A stretch of 45,915 nucleotides of DNA from Anaerolineaceae bacterium (GCA_020845515.1 JADLFQ010000007.1:1-45915), one strand, 5' to 3'; counted from the first letter of the stretch, positions 24,863 through 33,319 are shown. Made by a program: numbers and translations. The notes: generated by a model from the sequence alone, not told the origin.

Positions 24863-25813
24863 TCAACCCGCGGAAGGCTGCGGCGGGAGTGCTTCTTCCT
24901 CGCGCTTGACGATAAACGAATCAAAATCCCTGGCAACAACCGTATCCGGAAAGATGGCTTGCGCTTCCTGCAAGATGTCTTTTTCCCGGTAGCGGCGGGA
25001 AATATGGGTGAGAAACAGCTTCTTAACCCCGGCGCGAGCCGCCAGTTCAGCCGCCTGGCGGGCGGTCAGGTGGGAAAATTGGCGGGCAAGGTCGGCTTCC
25101 GATTCCATATAAGTGGATTCAATAATCAGCGCATCTGCGTCGTGGCAGACGGGCTCCAGGCTTCGGGTTTCCCCTGTATCACCAACATTGACCAGGCGAA
25201 TTCCAGGGCGAAACTCTCCCAGCACCATCTCCGGTGCAATCCTGCGGCCATCAGGGAGGGTAACTTCACCCCCGGCAGCCAGCTCCCGCCGCCAGGGACC
25301 GGGCGGAATTTGCAGTTCTTCGGCTTTTTCGGGTAAAAAGGGCCGGCGGCCTTTTTGTTCAAACAGGTAGCCGAACGAATCCGAACCCCGATGATGAACC
25401 GGAAAAGCGGAGATTGAAAAATCAGCATCCTTGAAAAATACGCCGCTGCGAATGGGGATGAGATGAAGCGGCATCGGGGGCGTGCCGCCCCGCAGGACAA
25501 CACCATAAAGCAAATCACGGATGCGGTCCAGCGATCCGGCGCCGCCGTAGATTTCCATTTCTTCCATTGTCTCCCAGCGCATCAGCGTGGAAAGCAGCCC
25601 CGCCAACCCCAAGATATGATCGAGGTGGGCATGGGTAATCAGAATTCGGTTGAGGCGCTTGAAACCCAAGCCGGATTGCAAAATTTGGCGCTGGGTGCCC
25701 TCGCCGCAATCAACCAAAAAGCGGTATTCGTCGTGCTTGATGACTTGAGCGGGCAAATTTCGCCGCACTGAAGGGGCCGATGCAGAGGTGCCTAAGAAGA
25801 TAATTTCAAACAA
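24863..25813 (-). CDS. rnz: Ribonuclease Z
   Basis: 317 residues, metallo-beta-lactamase fold. N-terminal FEIIFLGTSASAP, HAHLDH (61-66, zinc ligands), VNVGDTGET and FLTHISRRY are the hallmarks of tRNA 3'-end processing RNase Z. The domain begins directly at a TTG codon at 25813, which I take as the start because the family starts exactly there; no ribosome binding site is convincing, and the frame stays open another 46 codons of unlike sequence. The tRNA encoded just upstream lacks CCA, the kind of substrate this enzyme processes. Confidence 0.9.
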   Translation of the reverse strand: MFEIIFLGTSASAPSVRRNLPAQVIKHDEYRFLVDCGEGTQRQILQSGLGFKRLNRILITHAHLDHILGLAGLLSTLMRWETMEEMEIYGGAGSLDRIRDLLYGVVLRGGTPPMPLHLIPIRSGVFFKDADFSISAFPVHHRGSDSFGYLFEQKGRRPFLPEKAEELQIPPGPWRRELAAGGEVTLPDGRRIAPEMVLGEFRPGIRLVNVGDTGETRSLEPVCHDADALIIESTYMESEADLARQFSHLTARQAAELAARAGVKKLFLTHISRRYREKDILQEAQAIFPDTVVARDFDSFIVKREEEALPPQPSAG

Positions 25814-25919
25814 GGTGGGTGGCTGCCTTTCCAGTATTCCAAAATGAGTGTGCGCGATGAAAGCCCGGTAAGTTGCAGCCAGGAGGAGCGGCTGCCGTTG
25901 TCTTTGTACACCAGGGGTT

Positions 25920-25964
25920 AAAAACGATAAACGCCTGAGTGAGGGGGGCACCCAAACGTTTATC
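25920..25964 (-). terminator. Terminator downstream of tRNA-Arg
   Basis: A perfect 8-bp stem (GATAAACG at 25926-25933 with CGTTTATC at 25957-25964; inner bases can extend it), followed on the minus strand by GTTTTTAA. Confidence 0.6.
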
Positions 25965-26034
25965 TGGGTACATTCTAAATGATTCTTTTTAAAAACGCAA
26001 GGGCTCTCAAGCTGCTGTCTCTCAAGAATATTGA

Positions 26035-26108
26035 TGCCCCAGGAGGGACTCGAACTCTCAACCTAGGCGTTAGGAGTGCCTTGCTCTGTCCTGTTGAGCT
26101 ACTGGGGC
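26035..26108 (-). tRNA. tRNA-Arg, anticodon CCU
   Basis: The minus strand folds as a 74-nt cloverleaf: acceptor GCCCCAG with CTGGGGC, D stem GCTC/GAGC, anticodon loop CTCCTAA (anticodon CCT), TTCGAGT in the T loop and discriminator A. The CCA end is not encoded. Two A-C mismatches are present, at the last pair of the anticodon stem (31-39) and at pair 52-62 of the T stem. A TATAAT lies 10 nt upstream and a hairpin with a T-run downstream, so it is a stand-alone unit. Confidence 0.9.
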
Positions 26109-26118
26109 AATTTTTAAG

Positions 26119-26124
26119 ATTATA
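26119..26124 (-). promoter_or_regulatory. -10 box of the tRNA gene
   Basis: TATAAT on the minus strand with a TG at the extended position, ending 10 nt before the first base of the tRNA. Confidence 0.65.
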
Positions 26125-26244
26125 ACACAACGAAGGGGGCTTAAATCCGGACGATTCGATCTATTGTGCTGGCAACAGGAGGGGGGATAAGAGCACCATC
26201 TTTCCGATCGTGATCTTCCCGCCGGTTTTCAATGAGATGAGGGA

Positions 26245-26296
26245 ATAAAAAAACCGTCCCCACACTTTGTTGCGCAAAGCGGGAGACGGCCTTTTT
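26245..26296 (-). terminator. Terminator of the lipoprotein gene
   Basis: An interrupted stem: CCGTC with GACGG, then CCC with GGG, then CTTTG with CAAAG around a 5-nt loop. It is followed on the minus strand by a run of seven T. T-rich on the other side as well, so it may work in both directions. Confidence 0.75.
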
Positions 26297-26312
26297 GTTT
26301 CGCAAAAGGCGA

Positions 26313-27272
26313 TCAGGGAGCGGGGTCCTTCCAGTAGCTCATCTGGTCAACCCGCAGCGTTAAATTGGGGGTTATGTCCTGGTTGAGGAAGACCCCGAAA
26401 TATCCACTGGCAAACGTGTTGTCCCGATACTCTTCCAGCAGCGCGCCGTTGGCATACAAAATCAACCGGTTTCCAATCGCCATGACCCCCATGCGGTTGA
26501 AAACTCCGCTGCCAGGTTGTATCGCCGAGCTTTTCTTGTAATTAATCAGCGTGGTCATTTTGCCCTCGGGGGCAACTTTTCCATCCCACATCTTGAGGTA
26601 ATACCTGCCATCGCAGGTGAAACCGAAAAGGTAACCGCGGTCTGCTTCTTTGAGCGCCGGAACGCGGAAGATGATGCCGTAGTTATCGCTGCCGGAGCAT
26701 TTATCCAGGCGGGCGGCCATTTCAATATAGACATTGCCCAGGCTCTCTGTACCAGCCAACCGCCATCCCGAAATATCGCTCGTCGCCGTCATCAGCATGG
26801 CGCCGTCCTTAAACTCCATGGTGTTGTACTGGCTCGGGCCAATAGTCCAATTCCAGGTGGCCGCGCTGTCCATCGGGTCCAGGGAGGCGGGGCTGCCCAG
26901 TTTGCCGATTGGGTCGGTGGCGGGAGCGGTGAAAGCCGGAGCAGGAGGCGCGGTTTGCGTGACTGTTGGTCCGGCTGGCGTCCCGGTGGGTTCGGGAGTG
27001 GCGGTCTCTGTGATCGTCGGTTCAAGCGTCTTGGTAGGGGTGCCGGTGGGTGGGGGGCTGGCTGTCAGCGTGGGTTCCAGGATGGGTGGTTGGGTGCTGA
27101 AAGGCTCCAGCGGAAGAGGAGAGGGTGCAAGGTTGGGGTCAATTGTCTCGGTCGGATAACTGGTCAAAATCTGTGCCACACGGGTTGACATGTCGGCATC
27201 CGATACCTGCTGGCCGGGCGTACAGGCGGCAAGCAGCACCAGGATGGCCAGAAAGGGTAGTATTTTCTTCAT
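26313..27272 (-). CDS. Lipoprotein with Pro/Thr-rich linker and laminin/concanavalin-like C-terminal domain
   Basis: 319 residues. A lipoprotein signal ends in LAAC (Cys17). A linker of about 100 residues rich in Pro, Thr and Glu (about 40-135) leads to a beta-rich domain of about 180 residues (WNWTIGPSQYNTMEFKDGAM, DNYGIIFRVP, GYLFGFTCDGRYYLKMW, ASGYFGVFL). This has the pattern of concanavalin-like jelly rolls such as the DUF1080 group, which bind or cleave glycans; no catalytic residues can be assigned. Start has AAGGAG upstream. Followed by a clear terminator. Confidence 0.82.
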   Translation of the reverse strand: MKKILPFLAILVLLAACTPGQQVSDADMSTRVAQILTSYPTETIDPNLAPSPLPLEPFSTQPPILEPTLTASPPPTGTPTKTLEPTITETATPEPTGTPAGPTVTQTAPPAPAFTAPATDPIGKLGSPASLDPMDSAATWNWTIGPSQYNTMEFKDGAMLMTATSDISGWRLAGTESLGNVYIEMAARLDKCSGSDNYGIIFRVPALKEADRGYLFGFTCDGRYYLKMWDGKVAPEGKMTTLINYKKSSAIQPGSGVFNRMGVMAIGNRLILYANGALLEEYRDNTFASGYFGVFLNQDITPNLTLRVDQMSYWKDPAP

Positions 27273-27368
27273 GGGCGAACTCCTTGCATGACCTCTTTTT
27301 AAAATGGAAACTTAACCGTCAGCGTGCAATAGATGTGCCAGGGAGGGGGCATTTTTTTAAAGTCTGTT

Positions 27369-27854
27369 TCAGGCTTTGTAGCCCAGGGTGCGCAAAAAGT
27401 CTTTCCGCCAGGCAATATCTTTTTCCTCTTCAATGGCTTTCGGTTTTTGCCCATCCACCACCCCGAGGATGGCGCGCCCGCCATCCACTTCGGTTACGAT
27501 CACTGAAGTGGGGTTGGCAGTTGCACAAAAGATATGGCAGATTTCCGGGATCATCTTGAGCTGGTTGAGGATATTGATCGGGTAGAACCCCTCTCCCAGA
27601 AAAAGGATGAAACTATGTCCGGCGCCGATTGCCATGGCATTTTTTTGAGCGAGAGCAATCATTTCAGGATCGGTACCGGTCCAGCGCACCAGACACAGGC
27701 TGGACGCTTCACAGAATGCCAGCCCGAATTTAATCCCCGGGACGCTGGAAACCAGCGTTTCATGAATATCTTCAACGGTTTTGATGAAATGAGATTGACC
27801 AAGGATGAAATTGATATCATCCGGTTTTTCGATCTTGACGCTTGCCAGTTCCAT
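27369..27854 (-). CDS. Adenosine-specific kinase
   Basis: 161 residues, full length for the adenosine-specific kinase family first seen in archaea (PAE2307 type). Characteristic blocks are VPGIKFGLAFCEAS, GTDPEMIALAQKNA, GHSFILFLGEGFYPINILN, EICHIFCATANP and ILGVVDG. The family binds adenosine/AMP and transfers phosphate, so with adenosine deaminase it could take part in purine salvage. Start has GGAGG well placed upstream. It lies about 60 nt after the acyltransferase gene on the same strand. Confidence 0.85.
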   Translation of the reverse strand: MELASVKIEKPDDINFILGQSHFIKTVEDIHETLVSSVPGIKFGLAFCEASSLCLVRWTGTDPEMIALAQKNAMAIGAGHSFILFLGEGFYPINILNQLKMIPEICHIFCATANPTSVIVTEVDGGRAILGVVDGQKPKAIEEEKDIAWRKDFLRTLGYKA

Positions 27855-27915
27855 TTTTATTTGCCTCCTCCATCACGGGAATTCTCAATGAGCCATTTTA
27901 TGTATTGTACTTGCC

Positions 27916-28950
27916 CTATTCCAAAGCCGCAACAGGCGGGGTAAGTGCGGCGCGGACGACAAAACGATCCAACGCGCCAAAGCGGTATTTGTACTCCTCA
28001 TCCCCGCGCATAAAATCAAATTCCGTAAAACCCGCCTCGTTCGCCCATCGAAGCTGGTAGCCGAGCAGCACCCAGCCGGGAGAATAGTCCCGGAAAGCCG
28101 GGTCCATCCCCGAGTTGTAAATCCACAGACGGTTCAGGTAGTTGAAACCGAAGTAGCCAGCCGCCTTTTCACCTCCGATGGTCAGAAAAGCCAGGTGGAG
28201 ACAGTCTCGCTCAAAGGCGCAGCGCACCACGTTGTGAAAGTGCCGGCGGATCGGTTCGGTCAGAAAAGCAGCCTTATCCTCCTCAAAAGCCATCAGCTTC
28301 ATAAGCGCGTCGGTCTCTTCTTCCAAAGTATTGCCATCCTGAACAAGATACCACGTCACCGGCTTTTCGCTTTCTTCAGCCCGGCGGATCTTCCGGCGGA
28401 TCTCATGCCTTTGCTTTTTATCAATTCCTGCCAGATAGGTTTCCCAATCGCCTGGCAGAGGGATATAGGGGGAGTGTTGCAGTTTTTCCTGCTCGCAGCC
28501 CCAGCCCGCTTCTTTCGCGGCGGTTTGCAGTGCCGGCAAGGTGGGGGAAGTGTCGAGGATATTGTAGAGATCCAAAGTCTCCCAGTGCGGCAAGCCGGCG
28601 GCGGGTAAAAATGCCAGCAGTTCCCTGCAAAATGCTGCAATATCTCCCGGCGCAGCCATCAAGTCAAGAAAATCTGAAACCTCAATACTGCCAACCAACA
28701 GCAAAGCCGGCTTGCCGTGGTGGTCTTTTACATAAAACAACGGCGCAGCCCCTGCCAGACGGCCATCGCGCCGGGCGGTAATTAATATAAGCTGAGACTC
28801 CTGCGGCCACTCACCGCCGCCGCGGGTCTCCCACCAGGCGCTCAGGTATTCATAGCGCAAAAAGGGGGCATGACTGGCAGTGCGGCCCAGGAGTTCGTTC
28901 CACTCGGTTTCAAGCTCTTCAATAAATGAGGTTTGGATTTCAAAGTCCAT
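27916..28950 (-). CDS. GNAT/FemX-like (CelD/BcsL type) acyltransferase
   Basis: 344 residues, two tandem GNAT-like halves. N-terminal FIEELETEWNELL with ASHAPFLRYEYLSAWWE is the usual start of CelD/BcsL-family proteins; the middle has KKQRHEIRRKIRRAEE, and the C-terminal half holds GYFGFNYLNRLWIYNSGMDP and FDFMRGDEEYKYRFGA. Family members transfer acyl or aminoacyl groups in polysaccharide or cell-wall modification. The substrate is not known. A weak GGTAGC lies before the ATG. Confidence 0.85.
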   Translation of the reverse strand: MDFEIQTSFIEELETEWNELLGRTASHAPFLRYEYLSAWWETRGGGEWPQESQLILITARRDGRLAGAAPLFYVKDHHGKPALLLVGSIEVSDFLDLMAAPGDIAAFCRELLAFLPAAGLPHWETLDLYNILDTSPTLPALQTAAKEAGWGCEQEKLQHSPYIPLPGDWETYLAGIDKKQRHEIRRKIRRAEESEKPVTWYLVQDGNTLEEETDALMKLMAFEEDKAAFLTEPIRRHFHNVVRCAFERDCLHLAFLTIGGEKAAGYFGFNYLNRLWIYNSGMDPAFRDYSPGWVLLGYQLRWANEAGFTEFDFMRGDEEYKYRFGALDRFVVRAALTPPVAALE

Positions 28951-29146
28951 TCAAAAGCTACCTTTATGAGATGATCTGCGCGCGCGAAAGCGCTGATCGC
29001 TTTAATCGTTATGAACAGGCAACCCCGATTTGCTCCAGGTGGTTTTCTATTACCAAACCGCGGGGAAGTCGAGAAGCCTGGCAAGAGGGATTGGGAAGAA
29101 GCGCTGCGATTGCAATTCCACTCAGCAAGCCACCCGCGCGTTTGCT

Positions 29147-29152
29147 ATTATA
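29147..29152 (-). promoter_or_regulatory. Possible -10 box for the acyltransferase gene
   Basis: TATAAT on the minus strand, about 190 nt upstream of the start at 28950. The otherwise empty 240-nt gap would then be a long leader. No -35 box was found. Confidence 0.35.
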
Positions 29153-29189
29153 CCGTTTTTGAAAAAAGCGGAGCGGCTCTTGAGGGCAG

Positions 29190-29876
29190 TCAGGCGTTGT
29201 TTTCCAGCCGGTATCCATAACCCCGCACCGTCAGAAGGTGCTGCGGATTGGCCGGGTCTTTTTCCAACTTCTGCCGCAGCAGCCAGATGTAACGGCGGAC
29301 GGCGATGGTCTCCTCCTGCCGGTTTGCCCCCCAGATAGCCGCGACAAGCGTAAATTCTGCAACTGCCTTGCCAGCATTCTGCGCCAGAACTTCCAGCACA
29401 CGATATTCGGTCGGGGTGAGCGGAATGGTCTCTTCCCCGCGGCGCAACTCGTGCCGGTCAAAATCAAGAATCAGGTTGCCGATCGGGCACAGGTTGCGGG
29501 GGACATCCGCCGGACGGATGCGCCCCAATACCGCATGGATGCGCGCCAGCAGTTCGGCAAAGCTGAACGGCTTGACGACATAATCATCCACCCCCAAACC
29601 AAAGCCTTTCAGCTTATCGGCTTCGCTGGATTTTCCGGTCAGCAGGATGATGGGGACATCGGAAAGTTCCCGCAATCGGGCGGTCACTTCCCACCCATCC
29701 ATGCCAGGCATCATGACATCCAGAATGATCAAGTTTGGGTGTTCGTGGTAAGCAAGGCGCAGGCCATCCTGCCCGCTTTGAGCGCTGAGAACGGTGAGTC
29801 TCTCGGATTGGAGATATTCCTTCAAAAATTCCAGCAAAGTGGGATCGTCATCAATCAGAAGCACTTTGGGGTTCAT
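29190..29876 (-). CDS. OmpR-family response regulator
   Basis: 228 residues. A receiver domain (1-118) with the acidic pocket Asp10-Asp11, phospho-acceptor Asp53 (LIILDVMMPGMDG), LLTGKS and VVKPF, then a winged-helix DNA-binding domain (about 130-226; LTPTEYRVLEVLAQNAG, VRRYIWLLRQKLEKDP, VRGYGYRL). The start at 29876 has AAAGGAAGGG upstream and lies inside the end of the kinase gene (26-nt overlap), so the two are co-translated partners. Confidence 0.95.
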   Translation of the reverse strand: MNPKVLLIDDDPTLLEFLKEYLQSERLTVLSAQSGQDGLRLAYHEHPNLIILDVMMPGMDGWEVTARLRELSDVPIILLTGKSSEADKLKGFGLGVDDYVVKPFSFAELLARIHAVLGRIRPADVPRNLCPIGNLILDFDRHELRRGEETIPLTPTEYRVLEVLAQNAGKAVAEFTLVAAIWGANRQEETIAVRRYIWLLRQKLEKDPANPQHLLTVRGYGYRLENNA

Positions 29877-32070
29877 CTTCCCTTCCTTTGTTGTCCGCAC
29901 ACGGCAGCCAGAATGAGAAACACGCGCCGCCAACGGCCCGGTTGGCTGCTTGAATCTCCCCCTGCATGGCGCTCAGCAGGCGCGAGACGATATACAACCC
30001 AAGCCCGTGCCCGTATACCGCACGCGCATCGGCGGAATCCTGCCGGTAAAAACGCTCAAAAATCAACGGCAGTGCCTCTTCCGGTATGCCGGGGCCGCAA
30101 TCCGCAACATCAATCTGCAGGCGTCCTGAAGCTGGACGGGCTGAAATTAAGATTTCCCCTTCGGGAGCGTATTTGCAGGCGTTGTCAAGCAGGTGGAAAA
30201 GAATGCTGGAGAGGGCTTGTTCGTCCGCCATAATCGGAGGAAGGTCTTCAGGGATCTCCCAACGAAAACGCTGCGAGTCCGCCCCGCCCCCCTTTTTTAG
30301 GTTCTGAACGACGCCTTGTAAAGAGACAGGCGCCGGGTAGAGCGGCAGATGGCCGGCATCCAGTGCGGAGAGATCGAGGATGGATTCGACAAAATGACTG
30401 AGCCGCTGAATTTCCGCCTGTACAAGCTCCAGGTTATGGCGGGGGCGGTCGCCGACAGACTGAGAGGCGGAGAGCAAAAGTTCAATGCCGCCGCTGATGT
30501 TGGTGAGGGGGGCACGCAGTTCGTGCGAAACGAGCGAAACAAAATCCGACTTCAACCGGTCGAGTTGCTGCAGGGCAAGGTTCTGCTCTTCCAACTGTTG
30601 CAGAGCAAGCACCAGATCGGCGGTTTTCTCGGCTACTCTGTGCTCCAGGCGGGTGTTGAGCGTTTCCAGTTCGGCGCGGTCCAGGGCAATCTGTTCGTAA
30701 GCCGCTTGAAGACTGGCCTGCTGGCGTTTTTGTTTGCTTAAGTCATGCGCGGTGCCGGCCAGTGTCAGGCGGCTGTCGCGTTCCGATTGAAGCGGGCGCA
30801 GCGCCAGTGAAATCGGGATCAGGCTGCCGCCGCGTCGCCGCAGGTGAATTTCACCTGACCACCCCTGAAGCAGCGCCTCCGCGAGGATCTGTGCCACGCC
30901 GGCAGCAGGGTGGAGGATTTGTTGTACGGGCTGCCCAAGCAGGTCTTGCGCGTTGGAATAGCCTGCCGCCGCAAGCAGAGCAGGGTTGACCAGGCGCAGG
31001 CGCCCATGCGCATCGCACACGAAAGCCGGTTCGGCGATGCTGTTCACCAGGCTGGCATATTTCTGAAGTTCACTCTCACCAGCTAACATCCCCTGGCGGG
31101 CGACAAGCCCAAGCGCCAGCACAAGTGTCACCCACAACCCCGGCTGGTTGAACTGGCCGTAAAACTGCCAGAGAAAGAGCGTGTACCCCCCCAAAGCAAG
31201 CACAGTGAGCAAGGGGAGCAGGCGCTGCATACTACGAAATGAGAGGAGCAGGCTGGCGCGACCGGGGCGGGTTGAGTTTTGAGCAACCAACTGTGAAATC
31301 GAAGCAAAAACCAACAAAAGATCGCCGCAAGCCCAGCCGAGGTCAATGGGCGAACCGGCGGTATAGGAACCATTTAACAGTTGTGAGACAAGTGCCAGGT
31401 CGCTGAAGGCAAAGGCAGCCAGACCCAACCCAGCCCACCCAAGAGGGATGGGGAGGCGGGTCGAATCGGAAAGCAAAAACAGCGCGGTGAGCAGAAGAAG
31501 GGAAACAAGGTCAACCACAGGATAGACGAGGGGGATAAGTTCTCCATTTGGAAGGGAAGGAAGCAGGGGCACGAGTGGTTGAAATGCAGCAATCCATACC
31601 AGCGTGAGAACTGAAGCGGTTACGATGGTGGTATCAAAAAGGATCGGCAGGCGGCCAAAATGTGGCCGCGGCCTGCGTGGATAGACAGTCAGCCCGACCC
31701 AAAACGACAGATACCCTCCCAGGATGACAAAATCTGCAAAAGAGAAGCGGAAAACTTTGCCAAAATTGGCAAACAGCGGGATGAGGTTGAGGATATCCCC
31801 AGCCGCCCAAAAGCCAAGCCCGGCGGTCAGCCATCGCCACGCGGCACGGAGGCGGCCAGGTTCGAGCTTGCTTTGCGCCCGGAACGCCGCCGTCCCGGCC
31901 ACCAGTGAAGTGAATATGAGCGCCAGGTTGCCGACCCACAGGCGTTCAAAGGGTTCCTGCCTGCCCCAGACGAGCCAGGAGGCGTATAGGAGGAGATACC
32001 CAACCCCAGCAATCAGAAATTTTCTGCGCAAGTTTGAGGGCAACTCTTGCGGCACGGTTGAGCCGGTCAT
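29851..32070 (-). CDS. Membrane histidine kinase with PAS domain
   Basis: 739 residues. About nine or ten membrane helices in the first 330 residues form a sensor of no family I can name, followed by a PAS domain (about 333-445), a coiled linker (450-505), a HisKA domain with phospho-acceptor His516 (VSHELRAPL) and a HATPase domain (N box LLDNACKYAPEG, G1 DCGPGIP, G2 GHGLGLY). The ATG lies 6 nt after a TAAAAT box, so the mRNA is probably leaderless. Partner of the overlapping OmpR-type regulator; signal unknown. Confidence 0.93.
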   Translation of the reverse strand: MTGSTVPQELPSNLRRKFLIAGVGYLLLYASWLVWGRQEPFERLWVGNLALIFTSLVAGTAAFRAQSKLEPGRLRAAWRWLTAGLGFWAAGDILNLIPLFANFGKVFRFSFADFVILGGYLSFWVGLTVYPRRPRPHFGRLPILFDTTIVTASVLTLVWIAAFQPLVPLLPSLPNGELIPLVYPVVDLVSLLLLTALFLLSDSTRLPIPLGWAGLGLAAFAFSDLALVSQLLNGSYTAGSPIDLGWACGDLLLVFASISQLVAQNSTRPGRASLLLSFRSMQRLLPLLTVLALGGYTLFLWQFYGQFNQPGLWVTLVLALGLVARQGMLAGESELQKYASLVNSIAEPAFVCDAHGRLRLVNPALLAAAGYSNAQDLLGQPVQQILHPAAGVAQILAEALLQGWSGEIHLRRRGGSLIPISLALRPLQSERDSRLTLAGTAHDLSKQKRQQASLQAAYEQIALDRAELETLNTRLEHRVAEKTADLVLALQQLEEQNLALQQLDRLKSDFVSLVSHELRAPLTNISGGIELLLSASQSVGDRPRHNLELVQAEIQRLSHFVESILDLSALDAGHLPLYPAPVSLQGVVQNLKKGGGADSQRFRWEIPEDLPPIMADEQALSSILFHLLDNACKYAPEGEILISARPASGRLQIDVADCGPGIPEEALPLIFERFYRQDSADARAVYGHGLGLYIVSRLLSAMQGEIQAANRAVGGACFSFWLPCADNKGREDEPQSASD

Positions 32071-32076
32071 TCTTTC

Positions 32077-32082
32077 ATTTTA
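32077..32082 (-). promoter_or_regulatory. -10 box giving a leaderless mRNA for the large histidine kinase
   Basis: TAAAAT on the minus strand with exactly 6 nt to the ATG at 32070; there is no ribosome binding site. Confidence 0.5.
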
Positions 32083-32153
32083 CAGTGGTTTGAGAGATTG
32101 CGGACAGGCGGCTGCCTTTTAAAAATGCAAACCGCCCCGAGGCAGGGAGCGGG

Positions 32154-32203
32154 AGGAATTTCTGTTGGGGGGAAAATGGTGCGGTTGAGAAACAGAAATT
32201 CCT
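32154..32203. repeat. 13-bp perfect inverted repeat upstream of the kinase
   Basis: AGGAATTTCTGTT (32154-32166) and its exact reverse complement (32191-32203), 24 nt apart, about 80 nt upstream of the kinase start. There is no T-run on either side, so it is not a simple terminator; an operator or a small mobile-element remnant is possible. Confidence 0.7.
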
Positions 32204-32543
32204 AAGATTTAGCGCGGGCGGGAGAAAGCTGGGCAGAGCGGTTCGGTGGCGTTTGGGTGCCGGCTGTGATGTGGGTGTAACGGCTTCTACGATGCTGGCG
32301 GCCCCTGCGTTTGCAGCTTGTCATGAAGGGGGCCGCACCAGAGGGGAACGACGAACTTGTGTTGTTGGCGGCCGAGCGATATGTGCGCTGTTTTGTTGCA
32401 TGCCGCCTGCGATGAGATAATGATGACCCCTGCCAGTTTCCCCTGATACCCTGTGGCTGTGTTGCCCGCTTCCTGCTTTGAGACTGGATCAGCGCTGGTG
32501 GTTGTGCAATCGGTGGCGGCGCTGCCGTCTGCTCGGGGTTGTG

Positions 32544-32607
32544 TGAAACAGGTATCAGGCTGTTTCAATAACATTGTAATAAAAAATCGGTTATTTAATT
32601 ATTACAA
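32544..32607. repeat. Two consecutive short hairpins in AT-rich DNA
   Basis: TGAAACAG/CTGTTTCA (32544-32551 with 32560-32567, 8-nt loop) is followed by TTGTAATAA/TTATTACAA (32574-32582 with 32599-32607). Function unknown. Confidence 0.6.
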
Positions 32608-32686
32608 AAACATTGCAATTTCGCAGGTCAGGCCGCTCCAATTCGCCAACGGCAGCGGAAAGCAGCCCGCCCGGCGGGAATCACAT

Positions 32687-32722
32687 TAAAAAAAAACTGG
32701 CAGGAAATTTACTTCCTGCCAG
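32687..32722 (-). terminator. Terminator of the ferritin gene
   Basis: A 10-bp perfect stem (CTGGCAGGAA at 32697-32706 with 32713-32722, 6-nt loop), followed on the minus strand by a run of nine or more T. Confidence 0.9.
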
Positions 32723-32787
32723 GCTGGGTCTACAAACGGCATGTTCACACCAGTTGGCCGGGTGAGACAAACCAAAGGCTTGCAGGT

Positions 32788-33273
32788 TTACCCGTGGTGT
32801 GCGGCGGCCGATTCGAGCATGAAGATATTTCTGTCCCCAATCTTTTGGGCAACTTTGAGGAAGTACTCCATGGTGGCAACTTCTTCGATCTGCTCCTCGT
32901 GGAACCAGTCCAGAAATTGCTGGGCGGCATAGTCTTTTTCTTCTTCGGCAATATGGCGCAAGTCAATGATGTTCTTGGTGACAATCATTTCCCAACCCAG
33001 CGCGGTCTTAAAGACCTCTTCCGCAGAGGAATAATCCACCTTGGGGGCAGAGATGGCAGGGATGGCGACTTTTCCGCCGGTATCAAGGATATATTTAATG
33101 AACTTCATGGCATGTTCGTTTTCTTCTTCTGCCTGCTTGAAAAAGAGGGCTGCCGTTTGCTTTAAGCCCTCGTCTTCAAAATAAGCCGCCATTTGAACGT
33201 ATTCCATCGCTGCCTGGAATTCATGCCCGACCTGGGCGTTAATGGCTTCATTAAGTTTTCTGCTGATTAACAT
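32788..33273 (-). CDS. Ferritin
   Basis: 161 residues, four-helix ferritin-like, FtnA type. Ferroxidase ligands are in place: Glu18 (GHEFQAAMEYVQM), Glu51 and His54 (EEENEHAMKFI), Glu95 (LGWEMIVTKNI) and the HEEQIEE segment (about 125-131). It stores iron as a 24-subunit shell in the cytoplasm. The start at 33273 has TTGGAGGATGG upstream; a 13-residue longer frame reaches back into the promoter. Single-gene unit with its own extended -10 promoter and strong terminator. Confidence 0.94.
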   Translation of the reverse strand: MLISRKLNEAINAQVGHEFQAAMEYVQMAAYFEDEGLKQTAALFFKQAEEENEHAMKFIKYILDTGGKVAIPAISAPKVDYSSAEEVFKTALGWEMIVTKNIIDLRHIAEEEKDYAAQQFLDWFHEEQIEEVATMEYFLKVAQKIGDRNIFMLESAAAHHG

Positions 33274-33310
33274 TCCATCCTCCAAATAGGTTGTATTGAT
33301 TGCTTTTGTC

Positions 33311-33319
33311 ATTATAGCA
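33311..33319 (-). promoter_or_regulatory. Extended -10 box of the ferritin gene
   Basis: TGCTATAAT on the minus strand, about 38 nt upstream of the start; the leader holds the GGAGG site. Confidence 0.65.

Larger units (their letters stand above)
32071..32787. other. 717-bp gene-free stretch with inverted repeats
   Basis: Short frames here have no protein-like pattern. The left part (32077-32210) holds the kinase -10 box and a 13-bp inverted repeat. The middle (32210-32540) is G/T-rich with no feature that I recognise. The right part has two small hairpins (32544-32567 and 32574-32607) in AT-rich DNA, then the ferritin terminator. Confidence 0.55.

Noticed and set aside
32287-32574. 95-codon minus-strand open frame in the long gap
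   Set aside because: No ribosome binding site, low protein-like character, and it spans the hairpin region.
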